Below, piece by piece: positions 55,563 to 64,000 of a stretch of 64,000 nt of DNA (its first letter is position 1; each line of letters begins with the position of its first letter). The notes beneath the pieces are model-generated. The model made no database searches and had not been told where the DNA came from. It saw only the letters and a program-made list of their open reading frames with translations. This DNA comes from Paenibacillus tarimensis (GTDB taxonomy: Bacteria > Bacillota > Bacilli > Paenibacillales > Paenibacillaceae): positions 186,001 to 250,000 of the forward strand of contig NZ_JAKGAO010000009.1 in the NCBI RefSeq assembly GCF_021532315.1, given 5' to 3'. Both the position numbers and the translations under genes were made by a program.

Positions 55563-56819
55563 ATGTTTAAGTTCAATGATGAGAAAGGCCAGCTGAAGTG
55601 TTCTTTCTGCGGCAAATCCCAAGACCAGGTGCGCAAGCTTGTTGCTGGTCCTGGTGTATATATATGCGATGAGTGTATTGAGCTTTGCACGGAAATCGTT
55701 GAGGAGGAGCTCGGCCATGAGGAAGAGCTCGATCTGAAGGATGTTCCGAAGCCGAAGGATATCCGGGACATTCTGGATCAATATGTTATCGGACAGGACC
55801 AGGCCAAGAAATCACTTGCCGTAGCTGTCTATAACCATTACAAGCGGATTAATTCACAGAGCAAGATTGAGGATGTTGAGCTTCAGAAGAGTAACATTCT
55901 TCTGGTTGGGCCAACGGGCTCAGGTAAGACACTCCTTGCTCAGACAATGGCCAAGATTTTGAACGTGCCGTTTGCGATTGCAGACGCAACCTCGCTGACG
56001 GAAGCGGGCTATGTCGGCGAAGACGTGGAAAATATCCTCCTCAAGCTGATTCAGGCTGCTGATTATGATGTGGAGAAGGCTGAACGCGGGATTATCTATA
56101 TCGATGAGATTGATAAGGTAGCACGCAAATCCGAGAATCCATCAATAACACGCGACGTATCGGGTGAAGGGGTTCAGCAGGCGCTGTTGAAGATTCTGGA
56201 AGGCACGGTTGCTTCTGTACCTCCTCAAGGCGGACGCAAGCATCCTCACCAGGAATTTATCCAGATTGACACTACCAACATCCTCTTCATCTGCGGCGGT
56301 GCATTTGATGGTCTGGAGCAGCTGATTAAACGCCGGATCGGCAAGAAGGTTATCGGCTTTAATACAGGCGGCGAAGGCCAGAAGGATCTGAAGCCTGGCG
56401 AGTATTTGTCGCTCGTACTGCCGGAGGATCTGCTGAAATTCGGTTTAATACCGGAATTCGTCGGCCGTCTGCCGGTAATCTCCGCTCTAGAACCGCTTGA
56501 CGAGAAGGCGCTCATCCGGATTCTCTCTGAACCGAAGAACGCGCTTGTTAAGCAGTATCAGAAGCTGCTGGAGATGGATAATGTCAAGCTGGAGTTTGAG
56601 CCTGCGGCTCTTGAGGCGATAGCGAAGGAAGCGATTAAGCGCAACACGGGTGCTCGCGGACTCCGGGCGATTATCGAAGGCATTATGCTCGACGTGATGT
56701 ATGAAGCGCCGTCACGCGACGAAGTGAACAACTGCCTGATTACCGAGAAGGTCGTTCAGGATAAAATCATGCCGGAGCTGACAACCAAGAAGGGTAAGAA
56801 GAAGGAAGAAAGCGCCTAA
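55563..56819 (+). CDS. clpX: ATP-dependent Clp protease ATP-binding subunit ClpX
   Basis: AAGGGGTGA precedes the ATG. The 418-residue AAA+ unfoldase has the N-terminal four-Cys zinc finger ([11 protein letters not shown] and CDECIELC), Walker A GPTGSGKT, the pore loop region [14 protein letters not shown], Walker [10 protein letters not shown] and the IGF-type ClpP contact region. It unfolds tagged proteins and feeds them to ClpP. It directly follows clpP. A GC-rich hairpin with TCCACCCTT/AAGGGTGGA arms (56837-56880) separates it from ispG. Confidence 0.97.
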   Translation: MFKFNDEKGQLKCSFCGKSQDQVRKLVAGPGVYICDECIELCTEIVEEELGHEEELDLKDVPKPKDIRDILDQYVIGQDQAKKSLAVAVYNHYKRINSQSKIEDVELQKSNILLVGPTGSGKTLLAQTMAKILNVPFAIADATSLTEAGYVGEDVENILLKLIQAADYDVEKAERGIIYIDEIDKVARKSENPSITRDVSGEGVQQALLKILEGTVASVPPQGGRKHPHQEFIQIDTTNILFICGGAFDGLEQLIKRRIGKKVIGFNTGGEGQKDLKPGEYLSLVLPEDLLKFGLIPEFVGRLPVISALEPLDEKALIRILSEPKNALVKQYQKLLEMDNVKLEFEPAALEAIAKEAIKRNTGARGLRAIIEGIMLDVMYEAPSRDEVNNCLITEKVVQDKIMPELTTKKGKKKEESA

Positions 56820-56836
56820 TACGGATAAACGTCGAA

Positions 56837-56885
56837 TCCACCCTTGCCGGGAGCCGCAACCGCGGCCTCCGAAGGGTGGACTTTG
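56837..56885 (+). terminator. hairpin between clpX and ispG
   Basis: TCCACCCTT (56837-56845) and AAGGGTGGA (56872-56880) enclose an inner GGAGCCGC/GCGGCCTCC stem; CTTTGAC follows, a weak T-run. It ends only 25 bases before the ispG ATG and could be an attenuator. Confidence 0.55.
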
Positions 56886-56909
56886 ACGTTCATAGGGAGA
56901 GGGAGACTT

Positions 56910-58019
56910 ATGATTCACAGGAAAGACACCATACCGGTCAAAGTCGGGAATCTCACTATCGGCGGCAGCAACGAGGTTATCATCCAGAGCATGTGCACAA
57001 CCAAGACAGCGAATGTAGAGGCGACAGTTAATGAAATCCTGCGTCTTGAGGAAGCAGGCTGTCAGGTGGTGCGTGTGACGGTAAACAATGTGGAAGCAGC
57101 TGAAGCGATTAAAGAAATCAAGAAGCGCATCCACATTCCGCTTGTTGCCGATATTCATTTTGACTACCGCCTTGCTCTGAAGGCCATTGAGAACGGGATC
57201 GACAAGGTACGTATTAACCCTGGCAACATAGGTCGAAGGGAAAAGGTAGAGGCAGTAGTGAAAGCCTGCAAGGAGCGGAACATTCCGATTCGGATCGGTG
57301 TAAATGCCGGCTCGCTGGAAAACCATCTGCTGGAGAAATACGGCTACCCGACACCGGAAGCGATGGTAGAGAGCGCTTTGTTCCACATCGGTATTCTGGA
57401 GGATCTGGATTTTCACGATATCATCGTTTCGCTGAAAGCCTCGGATGTGCCGATGGCCATTGCCGCTTACAGCATGGCTGCTGAAAAAATCCGCTATCCG
57501 CTGCATTTGGGTATTACGGAGGCGGGAACGTTGTTTTCCGGCACCGTAAAGAGCTCCGCGGGCATAGGGGCCCTGCTTGCCATGGGAATTGGCAATACAG
57601 TACGGATCAGTCTAAGTGCTGACCCGGTCGAAGAAGTGAAGGTGGCACGTGAGCTGCTCAAAACCTTCGGACTGATTACCAATGCCGCAACGCTTGTATC
57701 CTGCCCGACATGCGGTCGATTGGATATCGATCTCTTCTCCATTGCCAACGAGGTTGAGGAATATATATCACAGATCAAGGTGCCGATTAAGGTCTCTGTA
57801 CTCGGTTGTGCAGTTAATGGCCCTGGGGAAGCGCGTGAAGCTGACATTGGCATAGCGGGTGCTCGCGGGGAAGGAATGCTGTTCCGCTACGGGGAGATGA
57901 TTCGTAAAGTTCCGGAGACCGAGCTGCTGAGTGAGCTAAAGAAGGAAATTGACGAAATCGTCCGCGTATATGAAGCAACAGGAGAAATTCCCGGCCGCAG
58001 CAAGCATATGCCGGTGTAA
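56910..58019 (+). CDS. ispG: (E)-4-hydroxy-3-methylbut-2-enyl-diphosphate synthase
   Basis: GGGAGA precedes the ATG at 56910; the in-frame ATG at 56844 lies within the hairpin. The 369-residue enzyme has the N-terminal barrel ([33 protein letters not shown]) and the C-terminal iron-sulfur domain with [11 protein letters not shown] and [18 protein letters not shown], which hold the cluster cysteines. It converts MEcPP to HMBPP, the seventh step of the MEP isoprenoid pathway. Together with fni (37427) it shows that isoprenoids come from this route. A strong terminator follows. Confidence 0.95.
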   Translation: MIHRKDTIPVKVGNLTIGGSNEVIIQSMCTTKTANVEATVNEILRLEEAGCQVVRVTVNNVEAAEAIKEIKKRIHIPLVADIHFDYRLALKAIENGIDKVRINPGNIGRREKVEAVVKACKERNIPIRIGVNAGSLENHLLEKYGYPTPEAMVESALFHIGILEDLDFHDIIVSLKASDVPMAIAAYSMAAEKIRYPLHLGITEAGTLFSGTVKSSAGIGALLAMGIGNTVRISLSADPVEEVKVARELLKTFGLITNAATLVSCPTCGRLDIDLFSIANEVEEYISQIKVPIKVSVLGCAVNGPGEAREADIGIAGARGEGMLFRYGEMIRKVPETELLSELKKEIDEIVRVYEATGEIPGRSKHMPV

Positions 58020-58068
58020 AAGCTGTCCTTCCATCCATATAAATTCCATATGTCGTTACGGTTATTCC

Positions 58069-58117
58069 TACCGGCAAGGGGCAATACTACCAAGTATTAG
58101 CCTTTTGCCGGTGTTTT
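58069..58117 (+). terminator. terminator after ispG
   Basis: ACCGGCAAGGGGCAATACT pairs with AGTATTAGCCTTTTGCCGGT, closed by ACCA and followed by GTTTTG. Confidence 0.85.
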
Positions 58118-58240
58118 GCTTTATCGGGAGCCCGCCGCTGGTTTGCGGGGCTTTCGAAGGACAACTGCCCGGTACATAAATAGAGGATGCAGTGGTGTTA
58201 AAGCGGGTTAACCGGTTACCTTTGGGAGGAGCGGATTGGG

Positions 58241-59944
58241 ATGAATTTAAGTATTGTGTTGATGTTGATTCAGGTGTTTTTCGCTGTTGTTATCGGCTTA
58301 TACTTCTGGAATCTTCTGCGAAACCAGAAGACAAACCGTTCGGCTGTTGACAAGGAATCGCGTAAAGAGATGGATAAGCTCAGAAAGCTGCGGTCGATTT
58401 CGCTGACCAAGCCGCTGGCAGAGAAGACGCGGCCGCAGACGATGAACGATATTATCGGGCAGAAGGACGGGCTGCGTGCTCTAAAGGCTGCCATGTGCAG
58501 CGCCAACCCGCAGCACGTCATCATCTACGGGCCGCCGGGAGTGGGGAAAACGGCCGCAGCCAGAGTTGTGCTGGAGGAAGCAAAAAGAAATCCGTCATCG
58601 CCTTTCTTGCCGGAAGCGAAATTTACCGAGATTGACGCGACGACCGCCCGGTTTGATGAGAGAGGGATCGCGGATCCGCTAATCGGATCGGTTCATGACC
58701 CGATTTATCAGGGAGCGGGTGCCATGGGCGTTGCCGGTATCCCGCAGCCTAAGCCGGGTGCTGTTACCAAGGCACATGGCGGAATGCTGTTTATTGATGA
58801 AATCGGTGAATTGCATCCCATTCAGATGAACAAGCTGTTAAAGGTGCTTGAGGACCGAAAGGTTTTTTTGGAGAGCGCGTATTACAACTCGGAAGATCAT
58901 AATATTCCGATGTATATTCACGATATTTTTCAGAATGGACTGCCAGCGGATTTCCGGCTTGTGGGAGCGACGACACGTTCCTCAACGGAACTGCCGCCAG
59001 CGCTGCGTTCGCGCTGCATGGAGATTTATTTCAGGCCGCTTTTACAAGAAGAGATTGCCGTTATTGCATCCAATGCAATTCAGAAAATTGGGTTTCCCGT
59101 CAATCAGGAAGCGGTTAATGTGATTATGAAGTATGCAACCAACGGCCGGGAAGCAGTGAATGTTGTGCAGCTGGCTGCCGGACTTGCGATGTCGGAGAAG
59201 CGTGATACGATAACGGCGTCAGATATTGAATGGGTGGTGAACAGCAGTCAGATACCGCCTCGGCCAGACCGCAAGGTGCCGTCAGAGCCACAGGTCGGGT
59301 TCGTGAACGGGCTGGCGGTTTACGGCCCCAACATGGGGACACTGCTGGAGATTGAGGTCAGTGCTATACCGGTCCGGAACGGTAAAGGCAGCTTCACTAT
59401 TACAGGCGTTGTAGATGAGGAGGAGCTCGGAGGGGGCGCGAGGACGCTCCGGAGGAAGAGCATGGCGAAGGGCTCGGTGGAAAATGTACTGACCGTGCTC
59501 CGCCGTTACGGCTTCCAGCCGCAGCACTACGATCTTCATATCAATTTCCCGGGCGGTACGCCGATTGACGGGCCATCCGCAGGTGTGGCCATGCTGACGG
59601 CCATAGCCTCCGCGATTATGGGTGAGCCGGTTGATAATAAACTGGCGATGACTGGTGAGGTAGGGATTCACGGCAACATCAAGCCGGTAGGCGGGGTGCT
59701 GGCCAAGGTTGAGGCAGCATTCCAGGCGGGAGCAGAGACAGTATTGATTCCGAAGGACAACTGGCAGGACATATTTGGCGGATTGGATGGACTCAAGGTC
59801 ATCCCTGCGGATCATGTGGACGATCTGTTTAAAGCGGCATTCCCGTCCATTGAGCTGCAGGTTCCCGAACTGGAAATCGTCAAGCCCGGTGAATTATTTC
59901 ATACACCAGGGGTGTCGTATTTGCAGGCCGAATCCGCGGAATGA
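58241..59944 (+). CDS. lonB: Lon-like protease LonB
   Basis: GGGAGGAG precedes the ATG. The 567-residue protein has an N-terminal membrane helix (about residues 4-23), a linker, and an AAA+ domain with GPPGVGKT (about 97-104) and MLFIDEIGEL. A Lon-type peptidase domain follows with DGPSAGVAMLTA (catalytic Ser) and KPVGGVLAKVEAAFQAG (catalytic Lys). This is the Bacillus LonB form, which lacks the large N-terminal Lon domain and is made in the forespore under SigF in Bacillus. It is followed after 35 bases by lonA, the same order as in Bacillus. Confidence 0.94.
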   Translation: MNLSIVLMLIQVFFAVVIGLYFWNLLRNQKTNRSAVDKESRKEMDKLRKLRSISLTKPLAEKTRPQTMNDIIGQKDGLRALKAAMCSANPQHVIIYGPPGVGKTAAARVVLEEAKRNPSSPFLPEAKFTEIDATTARFDERGIADPLIGSVHDPIYQGAGAMGVAGIPQPKPGAVTKAHGGMLFIDEIGELHPIQMNKLLKVLEDRKVFLESAYYNSEDHNIPMYIHDIFQNGLPADFRLVGATTRSSTELPPALRSRCMEIYFRPLLQEEIAVIASNAIQKIGFPVNQEAVNVIMKYATNGREAVNVVQLAAGLAMSEKRDTITASDIEWVVNSSQIPPRPDRKVPSEPQVGFVNGLAVYGPNMGTLLEIEVSAIPVRNGKGSFTITGVVDEEELGGGARTLRRKSMAKGSVENVLTVLRRYGFQPQHYDLHINFPGGTPIDGPSAGVAMLTAIASAIMGEPVDNKLAMTGEVGIHGNIKPVGGVLAKVEAAFQAGAETVLIPKDNWQDIFGGLDGLKVIPADHVDDLFKAAFPSIELQVPELEIVKPGELFHTPGVSYLQAESAE

Positions 59945-59979
59945 TAAAATAAGGGGAAAGACAATTTGGAGGTGCTTGC

Positions 59980-62319
59980 ATGGGACCTGGCAAAGGAAAA
60001 GGGCGGCGGCTGCCATTGCTTCCGCTGAGGGGTCTTCTTGTGTATCCCAGCATGGTGCTCCACCTAGACGTCGGCAGGGATAAATCAGTCCGGGCGTTGG
60101 AGCGGTCGATGATCGAAGATCATATGATTTTGCTGTGTTCGCAGTCGGAAGTTAATATTGAAGAGCCGACGGTAGAAGATATATACCGAGTGGGTACAAT
60201 CGCGCGCGTTAGGCAGATGCTGAAGCTGCCTAACGGTACGATCCGCGTTCTCGTAGAGGGCGTTATCCGCGCCGAGATACAGGAATACCTGCATAATGAA
60301 GAGTTTTATGAGGTGATGGTGAAGGAGCTGCCGGAACAGGAGTCGACAGATCCTGAAATTGATGCGCTGATGCGCACGGTTTTGAACCAGTTCGAGCACT
60401 ACATCAACCTCTCCAAGAAGGTGACGCCCGAAACACTGGCGGCTGTATCGGATATTGATGAGCCAGGGCGGCTGGCGGATGTGATTACAAGCCATTTATC
60501 CTTGAAAATTAAAGACAAGCAGGAAATTCTCGAAACGGTTGATGTCCGTGCCCGCCTGGAGAAGCTGCTTGATATTCTGAATAACGAGCGGGAAGTACTG
60601 GAGCTTGAACGGAAAATCAGCCAGCGGGTCAAAAAGCAGATGGAGAAGACTCAGAAGGAGTACTATCTCCGTGAGCAGATGAAGGCGATCCAGAAGGAGC
60701 TTGGCGACAAGGAAGGCCGCGCCGGTGAGGTTGAGGAGCTCCGGAGCCAGCTGGCAGAAGCAGGTGTGCCGGAGAGCGTCAAGGAGAAAATCGAGAAGGA
60801 GATCGATCGTCTCGAGAAAATGCCGGCTGCTTCGGCAGAAGCAGGTGTTATCCGCAACTATGTGGATTGGCTGCTGGCACTGCCATGGAACAAGCTAACC
60901 GAGGATGACCTGGATATCAAGAATGCCGAAGCTATTCTGGATGAAGATCATTATGGCCTTGAGAAGCCGAAGGAGAGGGTCCTCGAGTATTTGGCCGTTC
61001 AGCAACTGGTCAAGAAGATGAAGGGGCCCATCTTATGCCTTGTCGGCCCGCCAGGGGTAGGTAAAACCTCGCTCGCGCGTTCTGTAGCCAAGTCGCTTGG
61101 CCGTGAGTTTGTCCGGATTTCTCTTGGCGGCGTGCGTGATGAAGCGGAAATCCGCGGCCACCGTCGTACCTATGTCGGCGCGATGCCGGGGCGTGTCATT
61201 CAGGGAATGAAGACTGCGGGTTCGCTGAACCCGGTGTTTCTTTTGGATGAGATCGACAAGATGGCGATGGATTTCCGGGGCGATCCGGCATCTGCACTCC
61301 TTGAAGTGTTGGACCCTGAGCAGAACAACACATTCAGTGATCATTTTGTAGAGGTTCCGTTTGACCTGTCGAATGTCATGTTTATAACGACGGCGAACGC
61401 TGTTCATAATATCCCGCGGCCTCTCCTGGACCGGATGGAAATGCTCTATATTCCGGGTTATACAGAGCTGGAGAAAATACAGATTGCGAGGAAATATCTG
61501 CTCCCCAAGCAGAAGCGCGAGCATGGGTTGGCGGAAGAGCAGCTCATCGTGCAGGATGATGCGATCATGCAGGTAATAAGGGAATATACCCGGGAATCGG
61601 GTGTCAGAAATCTCGAGCAGCAAGTCGCGGCGCTCTGCAGGAAGGCAGCCAAGGAGATTGTTGCGAGCCTGGAGGCCGCTCCGATCACAGTGGACACTGA
61701 CAAGGTTAAGGATTGGCTCGGTCCTGGCAAATTCCGTTTTGGTCTTGCGGAGCAGGAGGATCAGATCGGTGCAGTTACCGGCCTTGCATGGACAGAGGTA
61801 GGCGGAGATACACTTGTCATCGAGGTGACCGTGCTGCCGGGCAGCGGCAAGCTGACTCTCACAGGCAAGCTCGGCGATGTAATGAAGGAATCAGCCCAGG
61901 CAGCCTTCAGCTATACCAGAGGCAAAGCCAAGGAGCTCGGGATTGATCCGGAATTCCATGAGAAGAATGATATCCATATCCATATCCCTGAAGGAGCAAT
62001 TCCTAAGGATGGCCCGTCCGCGGGGATTACGATGGCTACCGCGCTGATATCGGCGCTGACCGGCCGCTTCGTATCGAGGGAAGTGGCGATGACCGGGGAA
62101 ATTACATTGCGGGGACGTGTGCTGCCAATTGGCGGCCTGAAGGAAAAGTCACTCGCCGCTCACCGCGCCGGCATCAAGAAAGTGCTGCTCCCGAAAGACA
62201 ATGAACGGGACCTGCGTGATATTCCAGACAGCGTCCGCAATGAGCTGGAGTTTGTCCCCGTTGCGCATATGGATGAAGTGCTGGAGCATGCGCTGACCGT
62301 TCAAGCTGATGTACATTAA
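59980..62319 (+). CDS. lonA: ATP-dependent protease LonA
   Basis: GGAGG precedes the ATG. The 779-residue protein has the Lon N-terminal substrate domain ([21 protein letters not shown] onward, to about 205), a coiled-coil linker, an AAA+ domain with [20 protein letters not shown] and VFLLDEIDK, and a peptidase domain with [14 protein letters not shown] (catalytic Ser) and [14 protein letters not shown] (catalytic Lys). It degrades misfolded and regulatory proteins as a hexamer. It lies in lonB-lonA-ysxC, an order shared with Bacillus. Confidence 0.97.
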   Translation: MGPGKGKGRRLPLLPLRGLLVYPSMVLHLDVGRDKSVRALERSMIEDHMILLCSQSEVNIEEPTVEDIYRVGTIARVRQMLKLPNGTIRVLVEGVIRAEIQEYLHNEEFYEVMVKELPEQESTDPEIDALMRTVLNQFEHYINLSKKVTPETLAAVSDIDEPGRLADVITSHLSLKIKDKQEILETVDVRARLEKLLDILNNEREVLELERKISQRVKKQMEKTQKEYYLREQMKAIQKELGDKEGRAGEVEELRSQLAEAGVPESVKEKIEKEIDRLEKMPAASAEAGVIRNYVDWLLALPWNKLTEDDLDIKNAEAILDEDHYGLEKPKERVLEYLAVQQLVKKMKGPILCLVGPPGVGKTSLARSVAKSLGREFVRISLGGVRDEAEIRGHRRTYVGAMPGRVIQGMKTAGSLNPVFLLDEIDKMAMDFRGDPASALLEVLDPEQNNTFSDHFVEVPFDLSNVMFITTANAVHNIPRPLLDRMEMLYIPGYTELEKIQIARKYLLPKQKREHGLAEEQLIVQDDAIMQVIREYTRESGVRNLEQQVAALCRKAAKEIVASLEAAPITVDTDKVKDWLGPGKFRFGLAEQEDQIGAVTGLAWTEVGGDTLVIEVTVLPGSGKLTLTGKLGDVMKESAQAAFSYTRGKAKELGIDPEFHEKNDIHIHIPEGAIPKDGPSAGITMATALISALTGRFVSREVAMTGEITLRGRVLPIGGLKEKSLAAHRAGIKKVLLPKDNERDLRDIPDSVRNELEFVPVAHMDEVLEHALTVQADVH

Positions 62320-62350
62320 TCGTCATTAACTGAAAGCAGGGAACCCTTTT

Positions 62351-62938
62351 ATGAAAATCAAGCAAGCCGAGTTTATAATCAGTGCCGTTAAACCGGACCA
62401 ATTCCCTGAGGACGCCTTGCCGGAGATTGCTCTGGCAGGGCGTTCGAACGTGGGAAAATCCTCGCTCATCAACCGGATGATCGAGCGCAAGAATTTGGCC
62501 AGAACCAGCTCACAGCCCGGAAAGACACAGCAGCTTAACTATTACCGCATTAATGACATGTTATATTTTGTGGACTTTCCAGGCTATGGTTATGCCAAGG
62601 TATCCAAGGCCCAGCGGGCCAAATGGGGACAGATTATTGAATCTTACATTCGGGGGCGCGAGCCGCTGAAGCTGCTCATCCAGATTGTAGATATCCGCTT
62701 TCCCCCGACCGAGGATGATTGTTTGATGTATGATTGGCTCAAACACTATGAAATCCCGGTATGCGTCGTCGTCACCAAGTGTGATAAAATCCCGAAGGGC
62801 AAGTGGGATAAGCATATACGGATTGCCAAGGAGACACTCCAGGCGGATCCTTCTGACCAGTTTGTTTTATTTTCCTCCGAAAAGGGTATTGGTAGGGAAG
62901 AGCTGTGGGAAGTAATCCAGCGAGCAATTGCCGGATAA
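62351..62938 (+). CDS. ysxC: ribosome biogenesis GTPase YsxC/EngB
   Basis: The 195-residue GTPase has G1 [12 protein letters not shown], a G2 region [14 protein letters not shown]3 [10 protein letters not shown] and G4 TKCDK, with the EngB pattern throughout. It is required for assembly of the large ribosomal subunit. AGGGA precedes the ATG and the gene starts 31 bases after lonA, so they are probably cotranscribed. In Bacillus the hem operon follows downstream of ysxC; that would lie beyond this window. Confidence 0.96.
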   Translation: MKIKQAEFIISAVKPDQFPEDALPEIALAGRSNVGKSSLINRMIERKNLARTSSQPGKTQQLNYYRINDMLYFVDFPGYGYAKVSKAQRAKWGQIIESYIRGREPLKLLIQIVDIRFPPTEDDCLMYDWLKHYEIPVCVVVTKCDKIPKGKWDKHIRIAKETLQADPSDQFVLFSSEKGIGREELWEVIQRAIAG

Positions 62939-63131
62939 GGCAGAAACCCGCTTAACATTTGCTACAAAAGAGAGGATACAGCGAAAAAGGCTGGACTCTT
63001 CGTGAAATCCACGGGATTATTCAGAAATATGCGGAAATATCGAGCCTCGCCGGCAAGAAGTTGGAAGCTAAATGGCTTATAATAGAATCAGGCAGAAAGT
63101 CATGTAAGTTTAAAGAATTGAGGAGATTTTT

Positions 63132-63725
63132 ATGGCTCAACGGTTAGCCACGGAATATGTGAAAGCCTGTCTGCAGTTAACGGCGCAAGAGATGGCCAAG
63201 TTTGTCCGTTTCATGGGAGATCAGAATGTTCGCATGAAGGTGCGGGTGCTCGAGAACGGCAATCATGAATTGGCCCTCGTGGATGAAGCAGCGAGTGAAG
63301 AAATCCGCCTGACCTTTGAAAGACATGAAGAACTGTTTGTGTGTGTGCTTTCCTGCCGCCTGGTTCATCAGAAATTGACTAACGCCATGCGCAAAGCGGT
63401 ATCCACCTTCCGCGGCGATGCGATCGTGAACCGTATCTATCCGAATTATACGATGGTCTACCACTATAAGAAGGGTGCTGTTCAGAAGATTGAAGAGCAT
63501 GCAGCCGGTGAAACCCGGACGGTCTTCGAGCTGAAGGATACACTCGGTCAACTGGAGCGTGTATTCCACAACCGCCAGATTGAATTTGAGATCGAGCGGA
63601 TTCAGAGTGCCATTAACGAACTGCTGGACCTCCGGAATCAATCGAAGAATCCGGCCGAAATCAGTGACATTGATGCCCGTCTGAAGCAGCATACCCAAAA
63701 GCTATTCATCCTTGAAGCTCCCTGA
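63132..63725 (+). CDS. conserved-looking soluble protein of unknown function
   Basis: GAGGAG precedes the ATG by 5 bases. The 197-residue product opens with a helix (RLATEYVKACLQLTAQEMAKFVRFM) and continues with beta strands (MKVRVLENGNHELALVD, IRLTFERHEELFVCVLSCRLV). It ends in a long helical, coiled-coil-like segment (LGQLERVFHNRQIEFEIERIQSAINELLDL to the end). No catalytic motif is obvious and no membrane helix is present. I cannot name the family; it is not the membrane protein YsxD found at this place in Bacillus. A strong terminator follows the stop. Confidence 0.7.
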   Translation: MAQRLATEYVKACLQLTAQEMAKFVRFMGDQNVRMKVRVLENGNHELALVDEAASEEIRLTFERHEELFVCVLSCRLVHQKLTNAMRKAVSTFRGDAIVNRIYPNYTMVYHYKKGAVQKIEEHAAGETRTVFELKDTLGQLERVFHNRQIEFEIERIQSAINELLDLRNQSKNPAEISDIDARLKQHTQKLFILEAP

Positions 63726-63743
63726 GCAAGGGGCTAAGACTTA

Positions 63744-63788
63744 AAATAAACCGCTAGAGCCCTCAGGCTCGGGCGGTTTATTTTTTTA
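63744..63788 (+). terminator. terminator after the last complete gene
   Basis: AAATAAACCGC pairs with GCGGTTTATTT around an inner AGAGCC/GGCTC stem, followed by a run of T. Confidence 0.9.
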
Positions 63789-64000
63789 CAATGAAGACGG
63801 CACAACTGCGCGTAATCGCTCATACTCTGTCTACGAAAGATGCGCAGCGGAATGGAAAATGAGAGTTTGTACATCTCGCGTCGGTTTTGAAAAAAACTAT
63901 TGCATTATTCGACGATAGATGTTATTTTTAACTTCGTTGACATGATAATAGGAACCAGGATTCACTCAGGACATGTAATGTTGCGAGAGATTATTCCCTC
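63789..64000 (+). promoter_or_regulatory. right-edge promoter region
   Basis: No gene is visible to the window end. TTGCAT (63900-63905), 17 bases, TATTTT (63923-63928) forms a SigA-type promoter on the plus strand. A TTGACA follows at about 63938. By synteny a hem-type operon could start downstream, but nothing here proves it. Confidence 0.45.

Noticed and set aside
63930-64000. A T-box or other riboswitch at the right edge
   Set aside because: No T-box core or other known leader motif is present in the bases available; only promoter-like hexamers can be seen.

Overview
This window looks like a chromosomal segment from a spore-forming, low-to-mid GC Firmicute of the Paenibacillus type. The evidence is the set and order of genes: YheC/YheD spore-coat ATP-grasp proteins, ytoI-ytpI-ytrI-ytrH-dnaE, accD-accA-pyk, citZ-icd-mdh, gerM-rph-rdgB, and tig-clpP-clpX-lonB-lonA-ysxC all resemble Bacillus subtilis neighbourhoods. 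Ribosome binding sites are strong (AGGAGG type), and TTG and GTG starts are common. Most of the window is core genome. There is no prophage, CRISPR array or intact insertion sequence.

Layout. 1-5.4 kb: three tandem YheC/YheD-family genes on the minus strand (the first cut by the window edge), a DUF445 protein (YheB) and a small membrane protein. 5.8-7.2 kb: a degenerate ISXO2/IS1595-like transposase gene, apparently domesticated, behind a near-consensus promoter that carries two LexA (SOS) boxes. 7.2-9.4 kb: two Spo0B/AgrC-like sensor kinase genes, one with an eroded ATPase domain. 9.6-16.2 kb: ytoI, ytpI, the sporulation genes ytrI and ytrH, and dnaE, whose C-terminal part holds a GC-rich Ala/Pro/Arg-rich insert. 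16.3-27.2 kb: a PgpA-like phosphatase, acetyl-CoA carboxylase transferase subunits, pyruvate kinase, a thioesterase, fxsA, ytvI, and polyphosphate kinase with exopolyphosphatase. 27.5-33.5 kb: the citrate synthase, isocitrate and malate dehydrogenase cluster, then recQ. 33.5-47.6 kb: sugar acid and amino sugar catabolism (kdgK, nagB-nagA), type 2 IPP isomerase, a methyltransferase/metallo-beta-lactamase pair, a second PgpA paralogue, gerM-rph-rdgB, an asparagine synthetase, two unknown coupled genes and a YihY membrane protein. 47.9-51.6 kb: a cyclic-di-GMP-I riboswitch in front of a two-gene unit, a PLP-dependent decarboxylase and a chemoreceptor. 52-64 kb: tRNA-Arg(UCU), a YsoA-like gene, trigger factor, ClpP, ClpX, IspG, LonB, LonA, YsxC and an unrecognised conserved gene.

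How the genes fit together. The right third is a protein quality-control block (trigger factor, ClpXP, two Lon proteases). The centre supplies carbon metabolism (pyruvate kinase, acetyl-CoA carboxylase, the TCA segment, GlcNAc use). Sporulation and germination genes are scattered through the window. The two most notable regulatory assemblies are the SOS-controlled transposase-like gene at 5.8-6.8 kb and the c-di-GMP-controlled decarboxylase/chemoreceptor unit at 47.9-51.6 kb. All calls come from reading the sequence and family knowledge; no database search was made.
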